Assembly (NCBI GenBank): GCA_002508545.1 | Contig: DAVH01000058.1 | Span: 44,034 to 70,138, forward strand | Direction: 5' to 3' | From: Methanomassiliicoccus sp. UBA6 | GTDB lineage: Archaea > Thermoplasmatota > Thermoplasmata > Methanomassiliicoccales > Methanomassiliicoccaceae | DNA length: 26,105 bases | In this document: piece after piece, positions 7,116-15,088 of the stretch | Layout of the letters: each line of letters begins with the position of its first letter | How positions within the stretch are numbered: position 1 is the stretch's first letter | Notes under the pieces: model-generated | Told to the model about the DNA's origin: nothing | Databases searched by the model: none | Seen by the model: only the letters and a program-made list of their open reading frames with translations | Translations under genes and position numbers: made by a program

Positions 7116-8467
7116 TCAAGGTCATGAAGTTCGGGGGCACCAGCGTGGGCAGCGTGGATGCGATGGAGAGGACCGCCTCGATCATCGGCAGGGACAGCTC
7201 GAGGAAGGTCATCGTCGTCTCCGCCATGTCCGGGGTGACCAACTCGCTGATCGCCAGCATCAGGGACAGGGCCCCGGTGGACGAGGTCGTTGCCGGCCTG
7301 AGGAGCAAGTACTCCTCGAGCGCGAAGGTCATCATGGCCCCGGCGCTCTTCGCCGAGTACGCGGAGGCCTTAGACTCGAGCCTGGACGGGCTGCAAGGCG
7401 CGCTCAGCGCCCGCTGGAAGGTCCCGTCCGACCCGGTGCTGGACGACACCATCTCGTCGTGGGGGGAGCGTTTGTCGTCGCTCACCCTGGCGTACATCTT
7501 GAGGTCCAAGGGCATCGACGGGGTGCCTCTCACGGCGGAGAAGGCGGGCATCGTGGCGCAGGGCTCCCCGGGCAACGGCTCGGCGGACCTGGACGCCACC
7601 CACCGCAACCTGCGGAAGAACCTGCTCCCCCTCCTGGAGGAGGGAGCCACCCCGGTGCTCACCGGCTACTACGGCTGCGACGACCGCGGCCGTCCGATGA
7701 CCTTCGGGCGGGGAGGTTCCGATTACTCCGGCAGCGTGGTGGCGTACGGCATAGACGCTGACTGCTGCGAGATCTGGACGGACGTCAACGGCTTCATGAC
7801 CGCGGACCCCCGGGCGGTGCCCACGGCCAAGTGCATCGGGGAGATGGACTATAATGAAGCGGCCGAGCTCGCCTACTTCGGGGCGAAGGTGCTGCACCCC
7901 CGCACGGTCGAGCCGGTCCGGAGAAAGGGGATACCGCTGATGGTGAAGAACACCTTCAACCCCGACGCCCGGGGCACCCTGATCAGGGCGCAGAAGTCCG
8001 ACAACGGCGACATCCTGACCTCGGTGGCGGTGAAGTGCGACCTCTCTATCATAAAAGTGTACTCGTCCGAGATCGTCTACCAGCCCGGCCTCATCTCCAG
8101 GCTGGTGGGGGCGATCTCCGATGCGGCGGTCAACTCATATGCCGTCTCGACCTCATTGTCGACGCTGGCGATGGTCATCCCCACCCCGGCGGTGGACGAG
8201 GTGCTGAAGCGCATCGACTCGCTCGGGGAGCAGCAGGTCGAGAAGCTGACGGTCAAGGGCAACGTGTCGCTGATCTGCTGCGTGGGGGACAACATGCTGA
8301 ACGTCCCCGGCGTATCGGCCAAGGTGTTCTCCGCCGTCGCCGACATCGGGGCCAACATCGAGATGATCTCCGAGGGCGCGTCGGACGTGGCCCTAAACTT
8401 CGTCGTCCCCAGCGATAAGGCTCTGGACGTGGTAAGGAGCATTCACAATACGTTCATAGGTGGTTAA
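7112..8467 (+). CDS. lysC: Aspartate kinase
   Basis: Phosphorylates aspartate, the entry step of the aspartate family. 451 residues. The amino-acid kinase domain starts at once with KVMKFGGTSVGS (residues 3-14) and includes TFGRGGSDYSGSVVAYG near 197-213 and the aspartate-site region DVNGFMTADPR. The last about 140 residues are paired ACT domains (for example DLSIIKVYSSEIVYQPG, then NVSLICCVGDNMLNVPGVSAKV), the usual site for lysine or threonine feedback. It is a stand-alone kinase with no homoserine dehydrogenase fused. ATG 7112 overlaps the dapB stop (ATGA). Its place in a lysine operon suggests a lysine-dedicated isozyme (inference). Confidence 0.95.
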   Translation: MIKVMKFGGTSVGSVDAMERTASIIGRDSSRKVIVVSAMSGVTNSLIASIRDRAPVDEVVAGLRSKYSSSAKVIMAPALFAEYAEALDSSLDGLQGALSARWKVPSDPVLDDTISSWGERLSSLTLAYILRSKGIDGVPLTAEKAGIVAQGSPGNGSADLDATHRNLRKNLLPLLEEGATPVLTGYYGCDDRGRPMTFGRGGSDYSGSVVAYGIDADCCEIWTDVNGFMTADPRAVPTAKCIGEMDYNEAAELAYFGAKVLHPRTVEPVRRKGIPLMVKNTFNPDARGTLIRAQKSDNGDILTSVAVKCDLSIIKVYSSEIVYQPGLISRLVGAISDAAVNSYAVSTSLSTLAMVIPTPAVDEVLKRIDSLGEQQVEKLTVKGNVSLICCVGDNMLNVPGVSAKVFSAVADIGANIEMISEGASDVALNFVVPSDKALDVVRSIHNTFIGG

Positions 8468-8468
8468 C

Positions 8469-9728
8469 TTGAGGAAATTCGAGAGCGTGGATGGGCAGAT
8501 GCTCATCGGGGGAGTGAGGGCGACCGAGATCGTGAAGAAGTACGGAACGCCGGTCTACGTGACGGACGAGGACGCCGTCCGCAGCAACTACCGCGCGGTC
8601 TTCAACGCCTTCGACAAGCGCATGCCCGCTAGGATCAACTACGCCTGCAAGGCCAATACCAACCTCGCGATCCTGCGCATTCTGGAGCAGGAGGGATCGT
8701 GCATCGACGCCGTGTCCATCGGCGAGGTCGAGGCCTGCCTCCGCGCCGGCTTCACCCCTGACCGCATCATGTACACCGGAGTGAACGTGTCCACGGCCGA
8801 GCTGAAGGCGGTCGCGGCGCGGAGGGTGCCGATCAACATCGACTCGTTCTCCGAGCTCGAGCGGCTGGCCATGATCGACCCCAGCCTGCCGATATCCTTC
8901 CGGGTGAACCCCGAGGTCGGCGCTGGCCATCATGAGAAGGTGGTGACCGGGGCGAGGTCGACCAAGTTCGGCATTCCCAAGGACCGCATCGTGGAGGCGT
9001 ACGCCGAAGCGGTGCAGCTCGGGTTCCGGCCCTCCGGCCTCCATTGCCACATCGGCGCCGGGGTGCAGGTGGCCGACCCGTTCGTCAAGGCCACCGAGGT
9101 CCTGGTGTCCATCATGCAGAGCATCGAGAAGGAGCTCGGTCTCCGCCTGGACTTCGTGGACATCGGCGGAGGCATCGGCATTCCCTACCACCCGGAGGAC
9201 CACGCCATGGACCTGGACGCCCTGGCCGAGGGCGTCACCTCGCTGATCAAGAACGGCACCTCGGCCAAGAGGATCGTGGTGGAGCCGGGCCGGTACATCA
9301 TCGCCGACTCCACGGTCCTCCTGACCACGGTGGTGGACGTGAAGGAGACGCCGGACAAGAACTTCGCCGGCGTCGATGCGGGGATGAACACCCTGGTCCG
9401 GCCGGCGTTCTACGGCTCCTTCCACCATGTGGCGGTGGCCAACAAGTTCGACCGGCCGGCCGAGGCCACCTACGACGTGGTCGGCCCGATCTGCGAGTCC
9501 GGTGATCACCTGGCCAAGGAGCGTGCGCTGCCGCGGGTGGAGGAGGGCGATGTCATCTGCGTGTACGATGCCGGTGCCTATGGGTTCTCCATGGCCTCGA
9601 ACTACAACATGCGCCCCTTCCCGAGGGAGGTGCTGGTCCACAAGGGCACCGTGAACCTGATCCGGGAGCGGGAGACGATCGAGGACCTCATGCGCAACCA
9701 GCGCATACCGTCGAGGCTGATGCTTTGA
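8469..9728 (+). CDS. lysA: Diaminopimelate decarboxylase
   Basis: PLP enzyme that decarboxylates meso-diaminopimelate to lysine, the last step. 419 residues from TTG 8469. The PLP lysine is Lys61 in INYACKANTN. HCHIGAG (192-198), FVDIGGGIGIPY (about 229-240), EPGRYI and CESGDHLA (catalytic Cys342 from the partner subunit) complete the site, and DAGAYGFSMASNYN is the family C-terminal motif. TTG 8469 is preferred because AGGTGG at 8458-8463 is well spaced; GTG 8460 would add three residues and overlap lysC by 8 nt but has no Shine-Dalgarno. The stop overlaps the dapF start. Confidence 0.95.
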   Translation: MRKFESVDGQMLIGGVRATEIVKKYGTPVYVTDEDAVRSNYRAVFNAFDKRMPARINYACKANTNLAILRILEQEGSCIDAVSIGEVEACLRAGFTPDRIMYTGVNVSTAELKAVAARRVPINIDSFSELERLAMIDPSLPISFRVNPEVGAGHHEKVVTGARSTKFGIPKDRIVEAYAEAVQLGFRPSGLHCHIGAGVQVADPFVKATEVLVSIMQSIEKELGLRLDFVDIGGGIGIPYHPEDHAMDLDALAEGVTSLIKNGTSAKRIVVEPGRYIIADSTVLLTTVVDVKETPDKNFAGVDAGMNTLVRPAFYGSFHHVAVANKFDRPAEATYDVVGPICESGDHLAKERALPRVEEGDVICVYDAGAYGFSMASNYNMRPFPREVLVHKGTVNLIRERETIEDLMRNQRIPSRLML

Positions 9729-10549
9729 GGTTCTGGAAGTACCACGGGCTGGGCAACGATTTCATCCTGTTCGAGGACCCGAAAGCCCCAGTGGACCCTG
9801 CCGCGGTGACGAGACTGTGCGACCGCCGCACCGGCATCGGCGCGGACGGCATCCTGTACGTTCGGCCGGACCCGGAGGCGGACGCCTACATGAAGATCAT
9901 GAACTCCGACGGCAGCGAGGCGGAGATGTGCGGCAACGGCATCCGGTGCCTGGCCAAGCACCTGCACGACCGCTCCCCGGAGCCCCGCGACAGGCTGCGC
10001 ATCAACACCCTGGCCGGAGTGATGGACACCCGGATCGTCGCGTCCCGCGGCGAGACCTCCGAGGTATCGGTGGACATGGGCGCGCCCCGAATGGAATGCC
10101 GGGACATCCCCATGGATTGCGACGGCCGGTTCATCGACCGCGGCATCGAGGTCGACGGCCTCGAGATCAAGGGCACTGCAGTGAGCATGGGAAACCCGCA
10201 CTTCATCATCTTCCAGGAGCTCCCGGACGATGAGGTCAGGAGGCTGGGCCCGCTGGTCCACGCCCATCCCGTGTTCCCCAGGAAGACCAACGTGGAGTTC
10301 GTCCGGCCCCGCGACGGCCGGCTGGAGGTCACGGTGTTCGAGCGCGGCGCCGGGTGGACGCAGGCGTGCGGGACCGGCGCGTGCGCCACCGCGGTGGCCG
10401 CCGGCCTGAAGGGCATCGCGCCCCTGGGCAGTGATGTCCAGGTCCGGCTGCCCGGCGGGGACCTGACCATAAATGTGATGAAGGACCTGTCCATGGTCCG
10501 CATGACCGGTCCTGCGGCCCGGGTGTTCCAGGGCGAGGTAGATATCTGA
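9725..10549 (+). CDS. dapF: Diaminopimelate epimerase
   Basis: Interconverts LL- and meso-diaminopimelate without a cofactor, using two cysteines. Both are present in the pseudo-symmetric halves: Cys69 in AEMCGNGIRC and Cys215 in TQACGTGACATA. The N-terminal FWKYHGLGNDFILFED is typical, as is SMGNPHFIIF near the middle. 274 residues. The start is a TTG overlapping the lysA stop (TTGA), with GAGG at 9713-9716 giving 8-nt spacing. It links the DapL product to the LysA substrate. Confidence 0.95.
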   Translation: MRFWKYHGLGNDFILFEDPKAPVDPAAVTRLCDRRTGIGADGILYVRPDPEADAYMKIMNSDGSEAEMCGNGIRCLAKHLHDRSPEPRDRLRINTLAGVMDTRIVASRGETSEVSVDMGAPRMECRDIPMDCDGRFIDRGIEVDGLEIKGTAVSMGNPHFIIFQELPDDEVRRLGPLVHAHPVFPRKTNVEFVRPRDGRLEVTVFERGAGWTQACGTGACATAVAAGLKGIAPLGSDVQVRLPGGDLTINVMKDLSMVRMTGPAARVFQGEVDI

Positions 10550-10562
10550 TCAAGGTGAGAAC

Positions 10563-11711
10563 ATGTCGTTCGAGTTCGCTGACCGTTTGAGGAAGATCCC
10601 GCCATACCTGTTCGCGGAGATCGAGGAGAAGGTCGCCAAGAAGAAGGCCGAGGGCCTGGACATCATAGACCTGGGGATAGGGGACCCGGACCTGCCGACC
10701 CCCCAGCCCCTGGTGGACGAGATCAAGAGACAGCTGGACGACCCGGAGAACCACCGCTATCCGTCGTCCGGCGGGGAGCGGGACACCCGGGTCGCCATCG
10801 CCGAGTGGTACTCTAGGAGGTTCGGGGTGGAACTTGACCCCGACCGCGAGGTCGCGGTCCTCCTGGGCAGCAAGGAAGGCCTGGCCAACGTGGCCCGGGC
10901 GTTCATCAACCCCGGGGACCGCGTGCTGTGCCCCAATCCCGCCTACCCGGTGTACGCCCAGGGCGCAACCCTGCTGTGCGACGCGGAGCCGGTGAAGGTG
11001 CCGCTGTACGAGAAGGACGGCTTCCTGCCCGACCTGGACGCCCTCCCGGCGGACGCCAAGATGCTGTACCTGAACTATCCCAACAACCCCACCGGGGCGA
11101 CGGCGACGCCGTCGTTCCTGAAGGACGCCCTGAGGTGGTGCAACGAGACCGGGACCATCCTGTGCTATGACAACGCCTACTCGGAGATGACCTTCGACGA
11201 CTACGTGGCGCCGTCCATCCTGGAGTTCGGGAGGCAGGCCATCGAGTTCGGCTCTCTGTCGAAGACGTTCAACATGACCGGGTACCGGCTGGGGTACGCG
11301 GTGGGCGATGCGAAGCTCATCGCCGGCCTGAAGAAGGTCAAGTCCCAGATCGACTCCGGCGCGCCGAAGTTCATCCAGAAGGCCGCCAACGTGGCGCTGG
11401 GCGAGTACACCGGACGCTCGAGGCCGAAGATGGTCGAGGACAACGTGAAGGTGTACAAGGAGCGCCGGGACGTCATGGTCCGCGGGCTCCGGGAGCTGGG
11501 GTACGACATCAAGCTGCCCAAGGGCACCTTCTACCTGTTCTTCGGGGTGGGCGAGAGCTCCATCGAGTTCGCCAACCGCATGCTGGAGGTCGGCGTCGTG
11601 GTGACCCCGGGCATCGGCTTCGGGCAGAACGGGGAGGGCTTCGTTCGCATGGCCCTCACCCAGCCGGTGGCGAGGCTGGAGGAAGCGCTGGAGCGGATGC
11701 GGAAGGCCTAG
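10563..11711 (+). CDS. dapL: LL-diaminopimelate aminotransferase
   Basis: Class I/II PLP aminotransferase, 382 residues, converting tetrahydrodipicolinate directly to LL-diaminopimelate with glutamate as donor. Seen: DIIDLGIGDPDLPTP (34-48), YPSSGGERDTRVAIAEWY, the NYPNNPTGA motif (171-179), CYDNAYSEMTFDD with the PLP-binding Asp203 and Tyr206, and the Schiff-base lysine Lys234 in SLSKTFNMTGYRLG. Many aminotransferases share these, so DapL is chosen because the operon has dapA, dapB, dapF and lysA but no dapD, dapE, dapC or ddh, and the length and SLSKTFNMTGYR region fit the archaeal DapL branch. AGGTGA at 10553-10558 serves as ribosome site. Its TAG stop overlaps the pgk stop on the other strand. 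Confidence 0.9.
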   Translation: MSFEFADRLRKIPPYLFAEIEEKVAKKKAEGLDIIDLGIGDPDLPTPQPLVDEIKRQLDDPENHRYPSSGGERDTRVAIAEWYSRRFGVELDPDREVAVLLGSKEGLANVARAFINPGDRVLCPNPAYPVYAQGATLLCDAEPVKVPLYEKDGFLPDLDALPADAKMLYLNYPNNPTGATATPSFLKDALRWCNETGTILCYDNAYSEMTFDDYVAPSILEFGRQAIEFGSLSKTFNMTGYRLGYAVGDAKLIAGLKKVKSQIDSGAPKFIQKAANVALGEYTGRSRPKMVEDNVKVYKERRDVMVRGLRELGYDIKLPKGTFYLFFGVGESSIEFANRMLEVGVVVTPGIGFGQNGEGFVRMALTQPVARLEEALERMRKA

Positions 11712-12943
11712 GCCTTCTTGCACTGCTTCAGGGCCTCGATCGCCGGCAGCGGCTTGCCCAGGATGAAGGTCTCCAGGGCCCCGCCGGCGGTCGACACGTA
11801 CGAGAACTTCTCCGCCAGGCCGAACCGCTCGGCCGCTCCCACGGTGTGGCCGCCTCCGATCAGGGTGAACGCCCGGGAGTGGACCATCGCGGTCATCAGC
11901 TCCTTGGTGCCGAGGCAGAACTGCTCCTTCTCGATGAGCCCCGCGGGCCCGGACATGAAGATGGTCTTCGCCGGGGCGAGCACCTTGGCGAACTTGGCCA
12001 TGGAGAACTTGCCGATATCGTAGATGGGCACGTCGATGGGCAGGTCGCCGACCATCATGTCCCTCCTCTGGCCGTTGATCTCGACCGCGACGTCGAAGGG
12101 CAGCAGGATGCGCTCCCCGTGCTCCTTGAACAGGACCTTGGCGGCCTCCAGCGTCTCCGGGGTCAGCTCGCTCTCCAGGATCTTGGTGGACGGCTCCCCC
12201 AGCTTGATCCCCCGGGCGGTGAGGAAGGCATTGGCGCTCAGGCCGACAAGGATCACCCAGTCCGCGGTGCCGCTCTTGAGCAGCCGCTCGATTACCTTGA
12301 TCGAATCGCCGAACTTCGCCCCTCCCAGGATGAACACCGACGGGTGGGCCGGGTCATCGAAGACCGACTGCAGGGCGGTCAGCTCCTTCTCCATCAGCCT
12401 TCCGACCGCGGAGGGCAGCACCGCGGGGAAGCCGACCAGGGAGCACTGGGAGCGATGGGCGGCGGCGAAGGCATCGTTGATATAGTAATCTACCAGGGGC
12501 GCGAGGACGGTGACCAGCTCGCACTTGGCGTGCTCCTCCATGCTCTTCTTCTCCTGCTCGTACGGCAGCCCGCGCACGTTCTTCAGCATTATCGCGTTGC
12601 CCGGGGTCAGCGCCTTGATCTCGGTGGCCGCGGTCTCCCCGACGATGTCGTCAACGTACCGGACCTGCTTGCCCAGGTACTTGGAGAGGTGCTGGGCGTG
12701 CTTGTCCAGCGGCGCGAAGTCCCAGTCCCCGGGTCGTCCCTGGTGCGCCAGGATGACCACCTTGGCACCGTGGTCCAGGAGCTCCCGGACGGTGGGAATG
12801 ATCTGCCGGATGCGGTTGTCATCCTCGAGATCCAAGGTCTCCTTGGACAGTGGACAGTTGATGTCCACTCGCAGCAGGACGGTCTTGTTCTCGAACTGGA
12901 AGTCATCGAGCGTGTTGAAGAGCTTCATCATCATCACTGACAT
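11708..12943 (-). CDS. pgk: Phosphoglycerate kinase (divergent archaeal type)
   Basis: Transfers phosphate between 1,3-bisphosphoglycerate and ADP in glycolysis and gluconeogenesis. About 411 residues. PGK motifs are recognisable but varied: LLRVDINCPL, AHQGRPGDW, YYINDAFAAAHRSQCSLVGF, ILGGAKFGDSIKVI, FMSGPAGLIE and LIGGGHTVGAAERFG. The usual LENVRF segment reads MLKNVRGLPYE, a notable difference. The frame extends to ATG 12967, but a TATA-like GGTTATTTC at about 12978-12986 would start transcription near 12957, so 12943 (MSVMMMKLF) or one of the next ATGs (12934-12928) is more likely. No Shine-Dalgarno decides it. Confidence 0.9.
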   Translation of the reverse strand: MSVMMMKLFNTLDDFQFENKTVLLRVDINCPLSKETLDLEDDNRIRQIIPTVRELLDHGAKVVILAHQGRPGDWDFAPLDKHAQHLSKYLGKQVRYVDDIVGETAATEIKALTPGNAIMLKNVRGLPYEQEKKSMEEHAKCELVTVLAPLVDYYINDAFAAAHRSQCSLVGFPAVLPSAVGRLMEKELTALQSVFDDPAHPSVFILGGAKFGDSIKVIERLLKSGTADWVILVGLSANAFLTARGIKLGEPSTKILESELTPETLEAAKVLFKEHGERILLPFDVAVEINGQRRDMMVGDLPIDVPIYDIGKFSMAKFAKVLAPAKTIFMSGPAGLIEKEQFCLGTKELMTAMVHSRAFTLIGGGHTVGAAERFGLAEKFSYVSTAGGALETFILGKPLPAIEALKQCKKA

Positions 12944-12977
12944 CTTGGCTGGCGGTAAGACCACCATGCTCCATGAT

Positions 12978-12986
12978 TGAAATAAC
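12978..12986 (-). promoter_or_regulatory. Possible TATA box for pgk
   Basis: On the minus strand GGTTATTTC is preceded by a purine-rich GGAAA, resembling BRE plus TATA. It lies about 40 nt from the ATG at 12943. A second AT-rich stretch (CATAAATTT, near 13005-13014) could serve either divergent gene. Confidence 0.4.
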
Positions 12987-13004
12987 CTTTCCGCTGCCGG
13001 TCCC

Positions 13005-13014
13005 CAAATTTATG
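13005..13014 (+). promoter_or_regulatory. Possible TATA box for the HNH gene
   Basis: CAAATTTATG is centred about 18 nt before ATG 13028 and about 30 nt before ATG 13040. If it is the TATA box, the start at 13040 or 13046 is more likely than 13028. Confidence 0.35.
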
Positions 13015-13027
13015 GCCCTGAGCGGCC

Positions 13028-13774
13028 ATGGGGTCAGGGATGAGGATGCTGTCCTGCCGCCATCGGTTGCTGCCGGAGGAGGAGAGCTTCTGCTGGCTTC
13101 GGACATCGGCGTCGAGCGAGGACCGCCCGTCGCTGGTGTTCCTCGGGGACGGCGGTCATCCGGTCCGGTGCACCGCCGCGCTGGCCAAGGCCTGCCCGTT
13201 CCGCGAGGCGGGCGAGGAGAGCAAGGAGGACATGGTCCCCTGCCCCCACTGCCGTCGCCGGCACCGCAACGGCTCCAACTCCCAGCAGCTGTGCGAGGCG
13301 TGGAGCTCGGCCAAGGCGGCGCTCGCCCTCCTGCGCAAGGAGCTGCCCGAGGGCCGCCGCTACTATGAGCAGGGGACCATCGTGCCCCCGTACGACGAGG
13401 GGACCACCCCGCTCATCCGGCGGCTGGTGTGGCAGAGGTTGCAGCCGGCGGTGCTGAGGCGCGATCGGTACCGGTGCCAGGACTGCGGAGCGAGCTTTGG
13501 CGCCCGGCGCCGGAAGGTCTACGACCCCAGGCTGCGGCGGGGCCGGGGAGGGTACCGGTGGGAGTCGCTGGAGGTACATCACATCATCGCCCGGTCCGCC
13601 GGCGGCTCCGACCACCCCGGCAACCTGAAGACGCTGTGCCCGGCGTGCCACGCCTCCTACACTCACGAGCAGAGCGTGGCGCGGGCGACCGAGCGCCGGG
13701 AGCGGGCGGCGATGCTTCGGGCGCTGGAGGAGGCGGGCTACGAGGACGGGAGCGTGTACGATCCCCGGGACTGA
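13028..13774 (+). CDS. Free-standing HNH-domain protein with N-terminal Cys pairs
   Basis: Up to 248 residues. The C-terminal HNH nuclease fold is clear: RDRYRCQDCGASFG (Cys150, Cys153), LEVHHIIARSAGGSDHPGNL (His184/185, Asn199) and LCPACHASYTHEQ (Cys204, Cys207, His208), so both zinc pairs and the His-Asn-His triad are present. Upstream, VRCTAALAKACPF and VPCPHCRRRH suggest a second metal site. No integrase, intein or intron signature surrounds it, so it does not look like a homing enzyme in an interrupted gene. It could be a defence or repair nuclease; the target is unknown. Start is uncertain between ATG 13028, 13040 and 13046. The long run of Arg-rich codons is ordinary for this GC content. 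Confidence 0.82.
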   Translation: MGSGMRMLSCRHRLLPEEESFCWLRTSASSEDRPSLVFLGDGGHPVRCTAALAKACPFREAGEESKEDMVPCPHCRRRHRNGSNSQQLCEAWSSAKAALALLRKELPEGRRYYEQGTIVPPYDEGTTPLIRRLVWQRLQPAVLRRDRYRCQDCGASFGARRRKVYDPRLRRGRGGYRWESLEVHHIIARSAGGSDHPGNLKTLCPACHASYTHEQSVARATERRERAAMLRALEEAGYEDGSVYDPRD

Positions 13775-13833
13775 AGTGCGCGCATCGCACCAGCGCGCGG
13801 GGAGCCCCCATCCATTGCCGGACCAGAATAACC

Positions 13834-13839
13834 TTTATA
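13834..13839 (+). promoter_or_regulatory. TATA box of the terC gene
   Basis: TTTATA within ACCTTTATACAC is AT-rich against GC-rich flanks. Initiation near 13862 would give a leader of about 40 nt carrying the strong GGAGG ribosome site. Confidence 0.6.
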
Positions 13840-13903
13840 CACAAACGGACCTGTGTGGAGAGAAGCCCGGGGGCCGGGGACCGGTCCTCTCGGAGGATAC
13901 CAC

Positions 13904-15016
13904 GTGACCGAAGTCGTCGCATTGGAATGGATCATCTTTTTCGTGGTCATCGGGTCGATGCTGGCCCTTGACCTGGGGGTCTTCAACCGCAAGGCCCACG
14001 TCATCAGGCCGAGGGAGGCCATGCTGCAGGTCGCCTTCTTCATCAGCATCGCCGTCGTGTTCAACATCGGTATCTATGTGTGGATGGGGATGGGGCCTGG
14101 CATCGAGTTCACCACCGGCTACCTGATGGAACTCATGCTGAGCGTGGACAACCTGTTCGTGTTCGTCATCGTTTTCGCCTCGTTCTGCGTGCCCTCCAAG
14201 GACCAGCACAAGGTGCTGTTCTACGGCATCCTCGGCGCGCTGGTGTTCCGCATGGCGTTCATCGTCGCGGGCGTCGCCCTCATCAACGCCTTCTCCTGGG
14301 TGCTGTACATCTTCGGCGCGTTCCTGATCTTCACCGCCATCAGGATGGTTGTGAAGAAGGAGGAGGCGAACGTGGAGCCGGACAGGAACATCATGGTCCG
14401 GGGGTTCCGCAAGATCATGCCGGTGACCAAGGACTACGAGGGCGACAAGTTCTTCGTCCGCAAGCCAGGTGTCGATAGGAAGGCCGGAAGGACGGTGCTG
14501 TGGGCCACCCCCATGCTCGTCACCCTGCTGATCGTGGAGACCACGGACATCGTGTTCGCCGTCGACTCCATACCTGCCATTCTGGGGATCACCACCAACA
14601 CCTTCATCGTGTTCAGCTCGAACGCCTTCGCCATCCTCGGCCTGAGGTCGATGTTCTTCGCGCTCAACCACATCATCAACGCCTTCTGCTACCTGAAGTA
14701 CGGGCTGGCCGGCATCCTGACCTTCGTCGGCGTCAAGATGCTCATCGCCGATTTCGTGCACATCGAGCCATTGATGTCCCTGGCGGTCATCGTCACCATC
14801 CTGGGCATCGCTATCGGCGCGTCGCTGCTGAAGAACCGCAGGACGAGGACCTGCCCGCCGATCGAGGCGATCAAGGCGGGCGAGGGCGAGGCCTGCCCCG
14901 CGCTCAGGCAGCTCGGCGAGATGGAGAAGGAGCCTCAGGCGCCTCAGGCCTCGCCGGACGCCGAGGGGCCGTCCTGCCCGGGGCTGAAGAAGCTGGACGA
15001 GATGAACAAAAAGTGA
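13904..15016 (+). CDS. TerC/Alx-family membrane protein with cysteine-rich tail
   Basis: Integral membrane protein of about 370 residues, TerC family (tellurium-resistance TerC, Alx; bacterial members are tied to manganese handling). Several hydrophobic helices start at residue 6. Family signatures with acidic residues in the membrane are present: ELMLSVDNLFVFVIVFASF and ETTDIVFAVDSIPAILGI, then FSSNAFAILGLRSMFF. After the last helix there is an unusual tail of about 55 residues with Cys317, Cys331 and Cys358, each as Cys-Pro followed by a similar helix (for example ACPALRQLGEME and SCPGLKKLDEMN). GTG 13904 was chosen for GGAGG at 13892-13896 with 7-nt spacing; an upstream GTG at 13853 lacks this. 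Substrate metal is not known. Confidence 0.9.
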   Translation: MTEVVALEWIIFFVVIGSMLALDLGVFNRKAHVIRPREAMLQVAFFISIAVVFNIGIYVWMGMGPGIEFTTGYLMELMLSVDNLFVFVIVFASFCVPSKDQHKVLFYGILGALVFRMAFIVAGVALINAFSWVLYIFGAFLIFTAIRMVVKKEEANVEPDRNIMVRGFRKIMPVTKDYEGDKFFVRKPGVDRKAGRTVLWATPMLVTLLIVETTDIVFAVDSIPAILGITTNTFIVFSSNAFAILGLRSMFFALNHIINAFCYLKYGLAGILTFVGVKMLIADFVHIEPLMSLAVIVTILGIAIGASLLKNRRTRTCPPIEAIKAGEGEACPALRQLGEMEKEPQAPQASPDAEGPSCPGLKKLDEMNKK

Positions 15017-15046
15017 AAGGCGCAGGGGGGACCCGCCCCGCCTCAG

Positions 15047-15084
15047 CCTTTTTTATCGATAAAAAGGGGCGCCGCGAGCGGCGC
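15047..15084. terminator. Bidirectional terminator between terC and gap
   Basis: A near-perfect palindrome, CCTTTTTT-ATCGAT-AAAAAGG, at 15047-15067 gives a T-run on each strand. Beside it, GCGCCGC (15069-15075) and GCGGCGC (15078-15084) make a 7-bp stem with a 2-base gap, which must open to a wider loop. Read on the minus strand, the gap transcript meets this GC hairpin, then CCCCTTTTT, resembling an intrinsic terminator. On the plus strand the terC transcript meets six Ts. The layout suits two convergent genes ending 72 nt apart. Confidence 0.65.
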
Positions 15085-15088
15085 AACC

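Noticed and set aside
10329..11723. 464-residue open frame antisense to dapF and dapL
   Set aside because: Low-complexity composition typical of third-position GC bias; it spans two real genes and no motif is seen.
13028..13774. Homing endonuclease or mobile intron
   Set aside because: No interrupted host gene, terminal repeats or recombinase around the HNH gene.
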